Below are positions 1 through 6,794 of a DNA stretch of 64,000 nt, piece by piece. Under the pieces are notes generated by a model, which searched no databases, was not told where the DNA came from, and saw nothing but the letters and a program-made list of their open reading frames with translations. Source of the stretch: Bin87 sp965203985 (GTDB lineage: Bacteria > Chloroflexota > Dehalococcoidia > Lucifugimonadales > UBA3495); assembly GCA_965203985.1 (NCBI GenBank), contig CBDBDS010000013.1, positions 806,001-870,000 of the forward strand, given 5' to 3'. A program made the translations under genes and the position numbers. Position 1 is the stretch's first letter. Each line of letters begins with the position of its first letter.

Positions 1-460
1 AAACGTCGTTGCTGCCGGTGATGAGTACCTCCTGCAGGGTACCCAGCCGTTCGGCCTGGTCGGTGACCACCTCGAGGCCGACCAATTGGTAATGGTAATA
101 TTCCCCGGGTGGTAGATCAGGGGTGAGGTCCACCGGCGCGACGAGCCACTGGCCGGCCAGGGATCGGACGGCGTCCGCGCTCTCCAGGCCGTCCAGCCGC
201 AGCAGGCCATAGCCTCCGGGCAGCTCGCGAAAACCCGTAATGGCGCGAGACCTTCCCGCGACGGTCAGGTTGTTCCCAACCTGAAACCGGGACGGATTAT
301 CGGACAGGGACTGGACCCGAAGGGTACCGTCATTGCCGTGGCCGCGGATGATCCGCCCAACCGCCACCGCGCCATCGGGAAGTGGCGGCTCCGCGTCAGG
401 CAGCGGGTTGCGCGACGGGGCGGGCCGCTGGAAGCGCCGGGCACGCTTGCGGCTAGACAA
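1..460 (-). CDS. rimM: RimM, 16S rRNA processing protein (3' end cut by window edge)
   Basis: RimM assists 30S maturation, with an N-terminal RimM domain and a C-terminal PRC-barrel. The minus-strand reading frame contains VAVGRIIRGHGNDGTLRV, the family's opening strand, then FRELPGGYGLLRLDG and EYYHYQLVGLEVV, which starts the PRC-barrel. The gene runs off position 1, so the C-terminus is missing. The start is uncertain. A TTG at 460 overlaps the end of khpA by a few bases, and a GTG at 367 begins exactly at the conserved domain. It is third in the order rpsP-khpA-rimM, a classic arrangement usually followed by trmD. Confidence 0.88.
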   Translation of the reverse strand, partial: MSSRKRARRFQRPAPSRNPLPDAEPPLPDGAVAVGRIIRGHGNDGTLRVQSLSDNPSRFQVGNNLTVAGRSRAITGFRELPGGYGLLRLDGLESADAVRSLAGQWLVAPVDLTPDLPPGEYYHYQLVGLEVVTDQAERLGTLQEVLITGSNDV

Positions 461-680
461 TCTCCAGCACGGCCCGCGTGCCGTCTTTGACGGCCGCCAC
501 GCGGAGGAGGACCCGCATTGCTTGGGCCACTCTTCCCTGTCGCCCTATGACCTTGCCCTTGTCTTCGGGGGCCACTTCAAGGCGAATGACGATCTGGTCG
601 CCTTCGTCTGATTCCGTAACCCGGACGGCTTCGGGATTTGACGTCAGCGACTGAGCGATAAACTCAATCAGCTCTTTCAT
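453..680 (-). CDS. khpA: KhpA-type KH-domain RNA-binding protein
   Basis: A 75-residue single KH-domain protein. The RNA-binding GxxG loop is visible as GKVIGRQGRVAQAMRVLL near residues 42-59. The length and the position between rpsP and rimM are typical of KhpA/YlqC. Its ATG lies inside the last codons of rpsP (17-base overlap), so translational coupling is likely. The family binds RNA, often with KhpB; a partner is not in this window. Confidence 0.93.
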   Translation of the reverse strand: MKELIEFIAQSLTSNPEAVRVTESDEGDQIVIRLEVAPEDKGKVIGRQGRVAQAMRVLLRVAAVKDGTRAVLEIV

Positions 681-933
681 CCGAGTTGACCTTGCTGAAG
701 ATGTCGTTTCGTTCGAATATCTGCCGCACCGGGTCGGAAGGCTGTGCGCCCTTGCGCAACCATTCGACCGCGCGGCTTTCGTCCAAGGTCACTGCCGGCG
801 GGTCCGCCATGGGATCGTAGTGGCCAATTCCGTCGATGTAAGCGCCATCCCTGGGGTTGCGCTTTTCAGTAACGACGATTCGGTAGTAGGGGCGGCCTTT
901 TTTGCCTACGCGCCTGAGGCGGATCCGTAGCAT
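664..933 (-). CDS. rpsP: 30S ribosomal protein S16
   Basis: An 89-residue protein with the S16 signature near the N-terminus (MLRIRLRRVGKKGRPYYRI) and the GHYDP segment. It is a structural component of the small subunit that binds 16S rRNA. The ATG at 933 has a GGAG-type ribosome-binding site 8-10 bases upstream. It heads the minus-strand operon rpsP-khpA-rimM. A consensus promoter at 972-1000 lies immediately upstream, and a second promoter about 350 bases further upstream could also feed the operon. Confidence 0.97.
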   Translation of the reverse strand: MLRIRLRRVGKKGRPYYRIVVTEKRNPRDGAYIDGIGHYDPMADPPAVTLDESRAVEWLRKGAQPSDPVRQIFERNDIFSKVNSDERAD

Positions 934-971
934 CTGAACTCCTGTTGCTGAATTGGTATACGCAGGATTCC

Positions 972-1000
972 AATTTATGGATTTGCTTTCCGTTTGTCAA
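972..1000 (-). promoter_or_regulatory. Proximal rpsP promoter (sigma70-like)
   Basis: On the minus strand, TTGACA (1000-995) is followed after exactly 17 bases by TAAATT (977-972). Transcription would start near 965, about 32 bases before the rpsP ATG. The match to consensus is seen directly; activity is inferred. Confidence 0.7.
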
Positions 1001-1114
1001 ACGAGATCACGCGCGCCGAAACGGGAAACGCAACGGAAAACGAGCAGGGTCAAACCGAAATGGGGCCATCAGGCCCCGAGACCCCGGCAGAAGGGGGGTG
1101 GATTAAATAGATAT

Positions 1115-1283
1115 CGGGCCCAGACTGGACCTTTGGCTTGTCGCCCGATACTTCCCCAGGACCTCTGGGGCGACGGTAGACACTGGTCTGGGCCCGACTG
1201 ACGGGCTAAATGCCGTTTGTGAAAAGCGATGACGCTAAGAGGCGTTCACCCCGTCGTGTCCAGACTGGTGCCTACCATCGCCC
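1115..1283 (-). promoter_or_regulatory. Leader region with mutually exclusive long hairpins (attenuator-like)
   Basis: Two long stems share one arm. Segment 1115-1128 pairs with 1183-1196; eleven pairs are perfect (CGGGCCCAGAC with GTCTGGGCCCG) and three more include G-U pairs. Segment 1167-1192 pairs with 1258-1283 over 26 positions (21 Watson-Crick, 3 G-U, 2 mismatches). Bases 1183-1192 cannot be in both stems at once. Read on the minus strand, the later stem is GC-rich and is followed by a weak T-containing tract (ATATCTATTTAA), so it resembles a poor intrinsic terminator. This lies between the distal minus promoter and rpsP. A plus-strand role for fmt is not excluded. Confidence 0.45.
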
Positions 1284-1306
1284 CAGCATGTTAAACTGTG
1301 TTCCAT
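1235..1306 (-). CDS. Putative 23-codon leader peptide
   Basis: An ATG at 1306 is preceded by AAAGGAGGTGAT, with GGAGG nine bases from the start. This is an almost ideal Shine-Dalgarno, far stronger than most in the window. The ORF has 23 codons, ends in TAG, and includes the segment CWGDGRHQSG. It overlaps the first arm of the alternative hairpins at 1258-1283, as a leader peptide would. No homology is recognised. An overlapping shorter frame starting at ATG 1314 is too close to the Shine-Dalgarno. The evidence is only signal quality and position. Confidence 0.35.
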   Translation of the reverse strand: MEHSLTCWGDGRHQSGHDGVNAS

Positions 1307-1351
1307 TAGCCATCACCTCCTTTCTCAAAGTTCCGCACAGCGGTTGCGCGT

Positions 1352-1380
1352 AATCTACAACCAGGATATCCCCTTGTCAA
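1352..1380 (-). promoter_or_regulatory. Distal minus-strand promoter upstream of the leader
   Basis: TTGACA (1380-1375), a 17-base spacer and TAGATT (1357-1352) on the minus strand. A start near 1345 would give a roughly 40-base 5' UTR before the leader ORF at 1306, then the hairpin region, then rpsP. It overlaps the 5' end of the fmt transcription unit on the other strand. Confidence 0.6.
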
Positions 1381-1427
1381 CCCATTCCGCGGGCGAATCT
1401 TGCTACGCTTTAACGGCGGAAAATCCG

Positions 1428-2357
1428 TTGCGCACGGTGTTCATGGGGACGCCCCAGTTCGCCGTGCCCGCGCTGGATGCCCTTTCAGCCAACCCGGCAG
1501 TAGACGTGGCAGCGGTCTACACTCCCCCCGATCGTCGTAGCGGCCGGGGCCGGACGATGGAACCCTCCCCGGTCAAAGCGCGAGCCCGGCAACTCGAGGT
1601 CCCGGTTTGCCAGCCGACCACGCTGCGCAACGCGGACGCGGTGGCCGAGTTGGCCAGGCTGGGTCCGGACATCATCGTGGTGGTCGCCTACGGCCGGCTC
1701 CTGCCCGCCAATGTACTGGCTATCCCCCGCTTCGGTTGCGTGAACCTGCATCCCTCCCTGTTGCCTCGCCACCGGGGCCCATCCCCGGTTCCAGGGGCAA
1801 TCCTCAGCGGCGACACCACCACCGGTATCACGTTGATGTTGCTCGACGAAGGCATGGACACCGGGCCGGTGATTGCGCAGCGTTCCCGGGAACTGCGGCC
1901 GGAGGACAACGCCGAAACCCTCACCGATGAGTTGTTCCGCGAAGGGGCGTTGCTGCTCAACGAGACGCTTGCCGGCTGGGTGTCGGGATCCTTGGAATCC
2001 CGCCCGCAGGACGAGGCGTCCGCCACATACACCTCGAAAATGGAACGCGCCGACGGTCTGGCCGATTGGAACCGGCCGGCGGAGTTCCTGTGCCGGCAGC
2101 AAAGGGCGTACACGCCGTGGCCGGGGCTGCATACCGAGTGGAATGGCAAGGGCATCAAGCTCCTGGAGGTGGCGCCTTTGCCAGGCGGCGCTGCGGAACC
2201 GGGGTTGGTGGGCCGGACTGACGGGGGTCGGCTAGCCGTGGGAACAGCCGATGGTCTCCTGGTCGTGTCCCGCCTTCAGCTGGCGGGCAGACAGGCTGCC
2301 GACGCGGCCGATTTCATCCGCGGTTACCCTGACTTCGTCGGCGCGCGGCTGGGCTGA
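1428..2357 (+). CDS. fmt: Methionyl-tRNA formyltransferase
   Basis: Transfers formyl from 10-formyl-THF to initiator Met-tRNA. The N-terminus reads LRTVFMGTPQFAVPALDAL, the family opening. VNLHPSLLPRHRGPSP carries the catalytic Asn and His, and LLDEGMDTGPVI carries the catalytic Asp. A TTG at 1428 begins exactly at the conserved N-terminus with GGCGG just upstream and gives 309 residues, the usual length. The longer frame from 1344 adds residues unlike the family. It is divergent from rpsP; no clear plus-strand promoter was found. Confidence 0.95.
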   Translation: MRTVFMGTPQFAVPALDALSANPAVDVAAVYTPPDRRSGRGRTMEPSPVKARARQLEVPVCQPTTLRNADAVAELARLGPDIIVVVAYGRLLPANVLAIPRFGCVNLHPSLLPRHRGPSPVPGAILSGDTTTGITLMLLDEGMDTGPVIAQRSRELRPEDNAETLTDELFREGALLLNETLAGWVSGSLESRPQDEASATYTSKMERADGLADWNRPAEFLCRQQRAYTPWPGLHTEWNGKGIKLLEVAPLPGGAAEPGLVGRTDGGRLAVGTADGLLVVSRLQLAGRQAADAADFIRGYPDFVGARLG

Positions 2358-2381
2358 CCCGGCCACCGTCCCCAGGTCCGG

Positions 2382-2519
2382 TCACCGGGGCACGCCCTGG
2401 TGGAATTTCTTGACTCCACACCTGGCGCACACCCCGATCGTGGCCGGCCGGCCGTTGCGCATGGTGATGTATTCGACGTTCTTCGATGGTGTGTTGGCCC
2501 GGCACAGGGGGCAGTACAT
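2382..2519 (-). CDS. DUF5679-like zinc-ribbon micro-protein
   Basis: A 45-residue protein with two CxxC knuckles (MYCPLC near the start, VCARCG near residue 30) separated by KNVEYITMRNGRPATIG. This spacing and the MRNGRPA segment match the small DUF5679 family, predicted to bind one zinc. Function is unknown. The ATG at 2519 is chosen because the family begins right at the first CxxC; the ribosome-binding site is weak. It converges with fmt and stands alone. Confidence 0.75.
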   Translation of the reverse strand: MYCPLCRANTPSKNVEYITMRNGRPATIGVCARCGVKKFHQGVPR

Positions 2520-2879
2520 GATGGCCGGGTTAGCGGGAACGCACACGGGTGATCTCCCAGTCTGAAAGGTATTCGATTCACATTCGCAGAGCCCTCGCGC
2601 GAGGACTCCGTCGTCGATTGGACGCGGTGTTGGCCATCCGGCCGATGACGAGTGATTTATCGGGTACACGCCGCCTGATGGCGACGGCACCGGCTGGCGT
2701 GTCGTTGGCATCATTGGCGCTACTAACATTTACGGTTTGCCGAGTGGCGCGGTTTTCGGACCACATTCATCGCCGAGGGACGGCGCGCACTGGCCGCCAG
2801 CGCCCGTGTCCTTCCCTGCCTGGTGTAGAATTCCGCCAACCTTGCCGGCGGCGGCCGGCGGAACGACACGGAGGGAAAC
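2520..2879. other. Non-coding stretch, nothing convincing
   Basis: About 360 bases. I see a 12-base perfect palindrome CCTCGCGCGAGG (2593-2604) and a TAGAAT hexamer at 2826-2831 that could be a -10 element for the cyclase, without a good -35. No tRNA-like T-arm or convincing ORF was found. Confidence 0.4.
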
Positions 2880-3830
2880 ATGGCGTTCGCAGGAGTACCC
2901 ACTGAAGCCGAGGTGCTGGCCTGGTATCGGGATGAGAACAACTGGGGTCGCTGGGGCCAGCAGGACCAACTGGGCGCGCTGAACCTGATCACGACGGCAA
3001 AGCGGACCCAGGCCGCCGCCCTGGTGCAGACCGGAGAAACGGTGAGCTGCGCCCGGCCAATCACCACGGAAATGACGCCGGACATCACCCACCAGGTGCA
3101 GCGTTTCATGGTGGACAGCGGCGAGGGCCGCGACACCGACCCTTTGGAACGTCGCAACTCCCGGCGCGGCGCCGCCGAGTTCATCGGGATGGTATTCCAC
3201 GGGCAGACCATCACGCACATCGACGCGCTGTCGCACTACTCCTACGACGGCCTGATGTACAACGGCGTGCCGGCGGGGGTGGTCACGTCACGGGAAGGCG
3301 CTCAGAGCCACGCCATCGACCTGACGGCGCAGGGGCTGGTGAGCCGGGGCGTGCTGCTGGACATCGCCAAAGTGCGCGGCGTCGACTGGCTTTCGCCCGA
3401 CGCGCCGGTGATGCCCGAGGACCTGGACGCGGCGGAGCGCGACCACGGCGTCACGGTTCAGGAGGGAGACATCCTGCTGGTACGGACGGGCAACTACCGC
3501 CGCCGCCTGGTGGATGGCCCCGTGCCGGGAACCGAGCCCAGCGTGGCTTGCCACGTGGCCTGCGCGCCGTGGTTCAAGGAGCGGGGGATTGCCATGCTGG
3601 GCACGGACACGTCCAACGACATCCGGCCCAACCAGTACGAGAACATCGTCTCGCCGCTGCACATAGCGTGCCTGGTCTATCTCGGCGTTTGGCTGATCGA
3701 CAACGCCAACCTGGAGGACGTCGCCGAGGTGGCGGCCCGCCACAGCCGGTACGAATTCATGCTGTCGATTGGCGCACTGCGGCTGCGCAACGTGACCGGC
3801 AGCCCGGTGAACCCGATCGCGATTTTCTAG
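2880..3830 (+). CDS. Cyclase-family protein (kynurenine formamidase-like)
   Basis: A 316-residue member of the metal-dependent cyclase/KynB-like hydrolase family. The segment THIDALSH near residue 115, after FHGQTI, corresponds to the family's HxxTHxDxxxH-type metal site. VQEGDILLVRTG near residue 195 is another family hallmark. The ATG at 2880 has GGAGGG six bases upstream. Members hydrolyse N-formyl or lactone-like substrates; the substrate here is not predictable. A monocistronic gene ending just before repeat copy A. Confidence 0.87.
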   Translation: MAFAGVPTEAEVLAWYRDENNWGRWGQQDQLGALNLITTAKRTQAAALVQTGETVSCARPITTEMTPDITHQVQRFMVDSGEGRDTDPLERRNSRRGAAEFIGMVFHGQTITHIDALSHYSYDGLMYNGVPAGVVTSREGAQSHAIDLTAQGLVSRGVLLDIAKVRGVDWLSPDAPVMPEDLDAAERDHGVTVQEGDILLVRTGNYRRRLVDGPVPGTEPSVACHVACAPWFKERGIAMLGTDTSNDIRPNQYENIVSPLHIACLVYLGVWLIDNANLEDVAEVAARHSRYEFMLSIGALRLRNVTGSPVNPIAIF

Positions 3831-3883
3831 GAAGATTCGTGGGAGGGAAACGCCTCCTGCGTCCCCAGTTTGCGGCGGGGGAA

Positions 3884-3995
3884 CGTCAGAAGCAGGATTT
3901 TCAAGATTTGGGGATTGTCAGGATTGGAACCGTTCCGTGATGGGGCTCTTCCAATCCTGTCCAATCATGAAATCCCGTAAATCCTGCTTCTGACG
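3884..3995. repeat. 112-bp inverted repeat family, copy A
   Basis: Ends are perfect 17-base inverted repeats, CGTCAGAAGCAGGATTT at the left and its complement at the right. The interior is rich in GGATT/AATCC words and can fold into one long imperfect hairpin. It begins 53 bases after the cyclase stop. Related copies are at 5959, 15534, 36767 and 37557. Confidence 0.85.
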
Positions 3996-4034
3996 AATGG
4001 CGAAAGCTGGAGCACTTGGTGGTTCATATCAGCG

Positions 4035-4063
4035 TTGACCATCACTCCAACCTGTGCTAGGAT
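4035..4063 (+). promoter_or_regulatory. Promoter of the regulator/tetrapyrrole cluster
   Basis: TTGACC (4035-4040), a 17-base spacer and TAGGAT (4058-4063), ending 54 bases before the regulator ATG at 4118. Downstream, AAACCTGT (4073-4080) and ACAGGTTT (4108-4115) form an 8-base inverted repeat; a related CAACCTGTGC overlaps the -10. These are plausible operator half-sites for the adjacent regulator. Confidence 0.55.
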
Positions 4064-4117
4064 TTTTGCGCCAAACCTGTAAGGTTCGGCGATTACTGTA
4101 GATTTCCACAGGTTTAG

Positions 4118-4765
4118 ATGGCTACGAGCACAGAAAAACCCCCGCGCTGGATGTCCCTCGGCGAGGTTTGCCGGGCGTTGGAAATCAACGAAGCGACCCT
4201 CCGGCAGTGGGCGGATCGTGGCCGCTTGCCGGTGTATCGCACTCCCGGCGGGCACCGGCGGTTCCTGCGCGAGGATGTGGACGCGCTGCTCAGCCGAAAT
4301 GAGGCGTCCGGAACCGACCCCGAAGATCTGGCCCTGCAGGAAATTCGGCGGAAGCTCAGCCAGGCGGACGTATCGGAACAGTCCTGGATGGAGAGCTTCC
4401 AGGCCGAGGGGCGGGACCGCATGAGGCTGTTCGGACGGCGTTTGCTCTCGCTGCTGCTGCGGAACGACCTTGAGGATCGCAACGGACGCAAGGGCGAGAC
4501 CATGTCCGAGACCCACATGCTGGGCCACGAATACGGCTCGGAGATGGCAGCGAGAGGCGTGCCGCTGACCGACAGCGTGCAGGCCTTTCTGTTTTTCCGG
4601 CAGGCCGTGGTCGAGGCGGTGCAGCCGGACCGACTGCGGCAGGTGGTGGAAATTTCAGACGGAGTACTGGTCGGGCTGGTTGATGCCTACAGCGCCCGTC
4701 TGGCGGCGACGAAGGATGTCCGGGGCGCCAGTCTGGATTCCGGCTTTCGCCGGAATGACGGTTAA
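4118..4765 (+). CDS. BldC/MerR-like DNA-binding regulator with C-terminal helical sensor-like domain
   Basis: Residues about 10-60 form an excisionase/MerR-type helix-turn-helix (MSLGEVCRALEINEATLRQW, then TPGGHRRFLREDVDALL). The rest (about 85-200) is helical, with HEYGSEMAARGVPLTDSVQAF, resembling RsbRD-type N-terminal bundles. First gene of the tetrapyrrole cluster and separated from ahbAB by 61 bases, so a heme- or redox-related regulator is a reasonable inference. The last 11 residues (SLDSGFRRNDG) are encoded by a REP-like palindrome at 4733-4761, so the native C-terminus was probably slightly different. Confidence 0.75.
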   Translation: MATSTEKPPRWMSLGEVCRALEINEATLRQWADRGRLPVYRTPGGHRRFLREDVDALLSRNEASGTDPEDLALQEIRRKLSQADVSEQSWMESFQAEGRDRMRLFGRRLLSLLLRNDLEDRNGRKGETMSETHMLGHEYGSEMAARGVPLTDSVQAFLFFRQAVVEAVQPDRLRQVVEISDGVLVGLVDAYSARLAATKDVRGASLDSGFRRNDG

Positions 4766-4820
4766 CTAGGGTGAAATGACGGTTAACCAGGGTGACCGGA
4801 ATGACGGTTAACTAGGGTGA
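4733..4820. repeat. REP-like palindrome followed by three short direct repeats
   Basis: 4733-4761 is the palindrome CTGGATTCCGGCTTTCGCC plus GGAATGACGG. It is followed by three near-identical 20-base units, ATGACGGTTAACTAGGGTGA, at 4755, 4776 (one C for T) and 4801. The units end just before the ribosome-binding site of the next gene. Confidence 0.8.
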
Positions 4821-4826
4821 AAGGAA

Positions 4827-5942
4827 ATGACTACGGAAAGCATGGACATTACCGACCGCAAGTTGCTCAACATGGTTCAGAGCAATTTCCCCATGGTGGA
4901 GGAGCCGTACCGGGAGATCGCCGCAGACCTGGAGATCAGCGAGGCCGAGTTGCTGGAGCGGCTCACCGAACTGAAGCGGCAGAACGTGGTGCGCCAGATC
5001 AGCGCGATTTTCGACACCCGCCGCTTGGGGTACAAGACCACGCTGGTGGCGTTCGCCTACGGCGACGGCGACCTGCATGACGGCGCGATCTTCATCAACC
5101 GGCACCCCGGCGTCAGCCATAACTACGCCCGGGAAGGCTCGTACTACAACCTGTGGTTCACGCTGGCCGTGCCGCCGGACGGCGACCTGCAGGCCACGGT
5201 GGAATGGATGGCGGAAAAGACCAACGCCATCGAGTTCCGCATCATGCCCACCATCCGGTTCTTCAAGATCGGCGTTAACTTCGACATGGTGAAGCGGCGC
5301 AGCGACGCCTACAATTACAACCCCGATTCCGGTCGCCCCAACGGCGCCGGCGCTGCCTCGGGTTCAAATGGCCAGAGCCGCGTCCCCGCCAGCGACTGGA
5401 ACCAGGCCCAGGAGATCACCGAATGGGACAAGCAGGTGATCCGCGAGGCGCAGGAAGACCTGCCCCTGGTGTCCCGTCCGTTCGATGACATGGCGCAGCG
5501 GCTGGACCTGACCGTGCCGGAACTGTTCGCACAGTTGACCGAGTACCAGGAGCGCAAGCTGATGCGCCGGTTCAGCGCCGTGCTGTATCACCGCCGCTCC
5601 GGGTTCCGGGCCAACGCGATGATCGTGTGGAAGGTGCCGCCCGAACGGTCCGAAGAGGTCGGGATGATCATGGCGGAACACTCGGCGGTTACCCACTGCT
5701 ACGAGCGGCCGACGTTCCCTGACTGGGAGTACAGCCACTTCACCATGGTCCACGCGCCCACCCGCGACGAGTGCGAGGACATCGGCCGGGAAATCGCCCA
5801 GGCTACCGGCATCTCCGACAACCTGTTGCTTTACAGCACCCGCGAATACAAGAAGACCAGGGTCCGCTACTTCGTGGAAGACTACGAACGGTTCTGGGAC
5901 AGCGCCGAGGAGGCCGAGGCCATGGCGGATGCGCTGGTCTAA
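4827..5942 (+). CDS. ahbAB: Siroheme decarboxylase, AhbA-AhbB-type two-domain fusion
   Basis: 371 residues made of two homologous Lrp/AsnC-like halves (about 1-165 and 195-355) joined by a Gly/Ser/Asn-rich linker. Each half has a winged helix followed by a ferredoxin-like fold. Half 1 has VVRQISAIFDTRRLGYKTTL and VSHNYAREGSYYNLWF. Half 2 has MRRFSAVLYHRRSGFRANAM and VTHCYERPTFPDWEYSHF. These match AhbA/AhbB (and NirD/L/G/H), which decarboxylate siroheme to 12,18-didecarboxysiroheme. In most organisms they are separate subunits. The start ATG has AAGGAA upstream. Neighbouring siroheme genes support the assignment; d1-heme synthesis is the alternative. Confidence 0.85.
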   Translation: MTTESMDITDRKLLNMVQSNFPMVEEPYREIAADLEISEAELLERLTELKRQNVVRQISAIFDTRRLGYKTTLVAFAYGDGDLHDGAIFINRHPGVSHNYAREGSYYNLWFTLAVPPDGDLQATVEWMAEKTNAIEFRIMPTIRFFKIGVNFDMVKRRSDAYNYNPDSGRPNGAGAASGSNGQSRVPASDWNQAQEITEWDKQVIREAQEDLPLVSRPFDDMAQRLDLTVPELFAQLTEYQERKLMRRFSAVLYHRRSGFRANAMIVWKVPPERSEEVGMIMAEHSAVTHCYERPTFPDWEYSHFTMVHAPTRDECEDIGREIAQATGISDNLLLYSTREYKKTRVRYFVEDYERFWDSAEEAEAMADALV

Positions 5943-5958
5943 GGACGAGATTGCCATT

Positions 5959-6050
5959 CGTCAGAAGCAGGATTTACAGGATTGCCGGATTGACATGATT
6001 GGGATAGGCAATCCCGAAAATCTTAAAATCTTGTAAATCCTGATTCTTAC
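5959..6050. repeat. Inverted repeat family, copy B (degenerate)
   Basis: Left end CGTCAGAAGCAGGATTTAC matches copy A. The right end has decayed (ATCCTGATTCTTAC). It starts 17 bases after the ahbAB stop, and with copy A it brackets the regulator-ahbAB pair. Confidence 0.75.
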
Positions 6051-6074
6051 AAAATCTCTGCGAAATCAAACACC

Positions 6075-6794
6075 ATGCCTGAGTACTACCCCGTATATCT
6101 CAACCTGACCGGCAAGCGCTGCGTCATCCTGGGCGGCGGCACCATTGCCCAGGGGAAGCTGGCCGCGCTGAGAGACGCCGGCGCCGACATCACGGTGATC
6201 AGCCCGCAGTCCACCGACGGCATCAAGCGGGCCGCCCAGCGAGGCCACATCACGCTCATCCAGCGTGAGTACCGCCCGGGCGACCTTGATGGCTCTTTCA
6301 TCGCCGTGGCGGCGACCAACGTCTGGCACGTCAACCGGCAGATCTACGAAGAAGCGGAAGAGCGGGGCGTGCTGCTCAACGTGGTGGATGACCCGGACCA
6401 GTGCACCTTCATCGCGCCGTCCATCGTCAGGAGGGACCCGATCACGCTGGCGATTTCCACCGGGGGCGCCAGCCCGGCCCTGGCCCGAAAGATGCGTGAA
6501 ACCCTTTCGGAAGACAAGGTGCTGCAGTGGGCTGAACTGGCGGACGTGCTCGCCCGGGCGCGCAAAGTAATCAAGGAACAGCGGACGGTCATCGATCCCA
6601 CCCGGTGGCAGTGCGTCATCACCGAAGACCTGCTGGCAATGGCCCGCAGCGGAAAGGATGACGAAGCGGTGGACGCTGTGCTGTCGCAGTTGCTTGACGA
6701 CAGCCTTCCGGAGATGTGCCCTGACCTGACCGCCTGCCGGGCCGGCGGCTGTGTCAAACGAGCCGCTTTGCGAGCTGCGGAGGCGGTGAGTTGA
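6075..6794 (+). CDS. Precorrin-2 dehydrogenase / sirohydrochlorin ferrochelatase (CysG N-domain, Met8-like)
   Basis: 239 residues. The NAD-binding Rossmann motif GKRCVILGGGTIAQGKLAAL lies near residues 13-32, and the family segment LLNVVDDPDQCTFIAPSIV near 100-118 is followed by ISTGGASPALARKMRETL. The enzyme oxidises precorrin-2 to sirohydrochlorin and, in bifunctional members, inserts iron to give siroheme. It lacks the CysG methyltransferase half, which is supplied by the cobA-hemD fusion at 9937. The stop codon overlaps the TTG start of hemA. Confidence 0.9.
   Translation: MPEYYPVYLNLTGKRCVILGGGTIAQGKLAALRDAGADITVISPQSTDGIKRAAQRGHITLIQREYRPGDLDGSFIAVAATNVWHVNRQIYEEAEERGVLLNVVDDPDQCTFIAPSIVRRDPITLAISTGGASPALARKMRETLSEDKVLQWAELADVLARARKVIKEQRTVIDPTRWQCVITEDLLAMARSGKDDEAVDAVLSQLLDDSLPEMCPDLTACRAGGCVKRAALRAAEAVS

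Noticed and set aside
953..1201. Plus-strand open frame of 82 codons upstream of fmt
   Set aside because: It has no ribosome-binding site, covers the rpsP promoter and hairpins, and its GC-skewed content looks like chance. Its WGDGRH ending is explained by the inverted repeat.
1311..1325. ATCACCTCCTTTCT resembles the 3' end of 16S rRNA
   Set aside because: No 16S helix 45 or upstream rRNA sequence is present. It is the complement of the strong Shine-Dalgarno of the minus-strand leader ORF.
2560..2610. Possible tRNA, because of TTCGATTCAC near 2572
   Set aside because: No acceptor, D- or anticodon arms fit on either strand.
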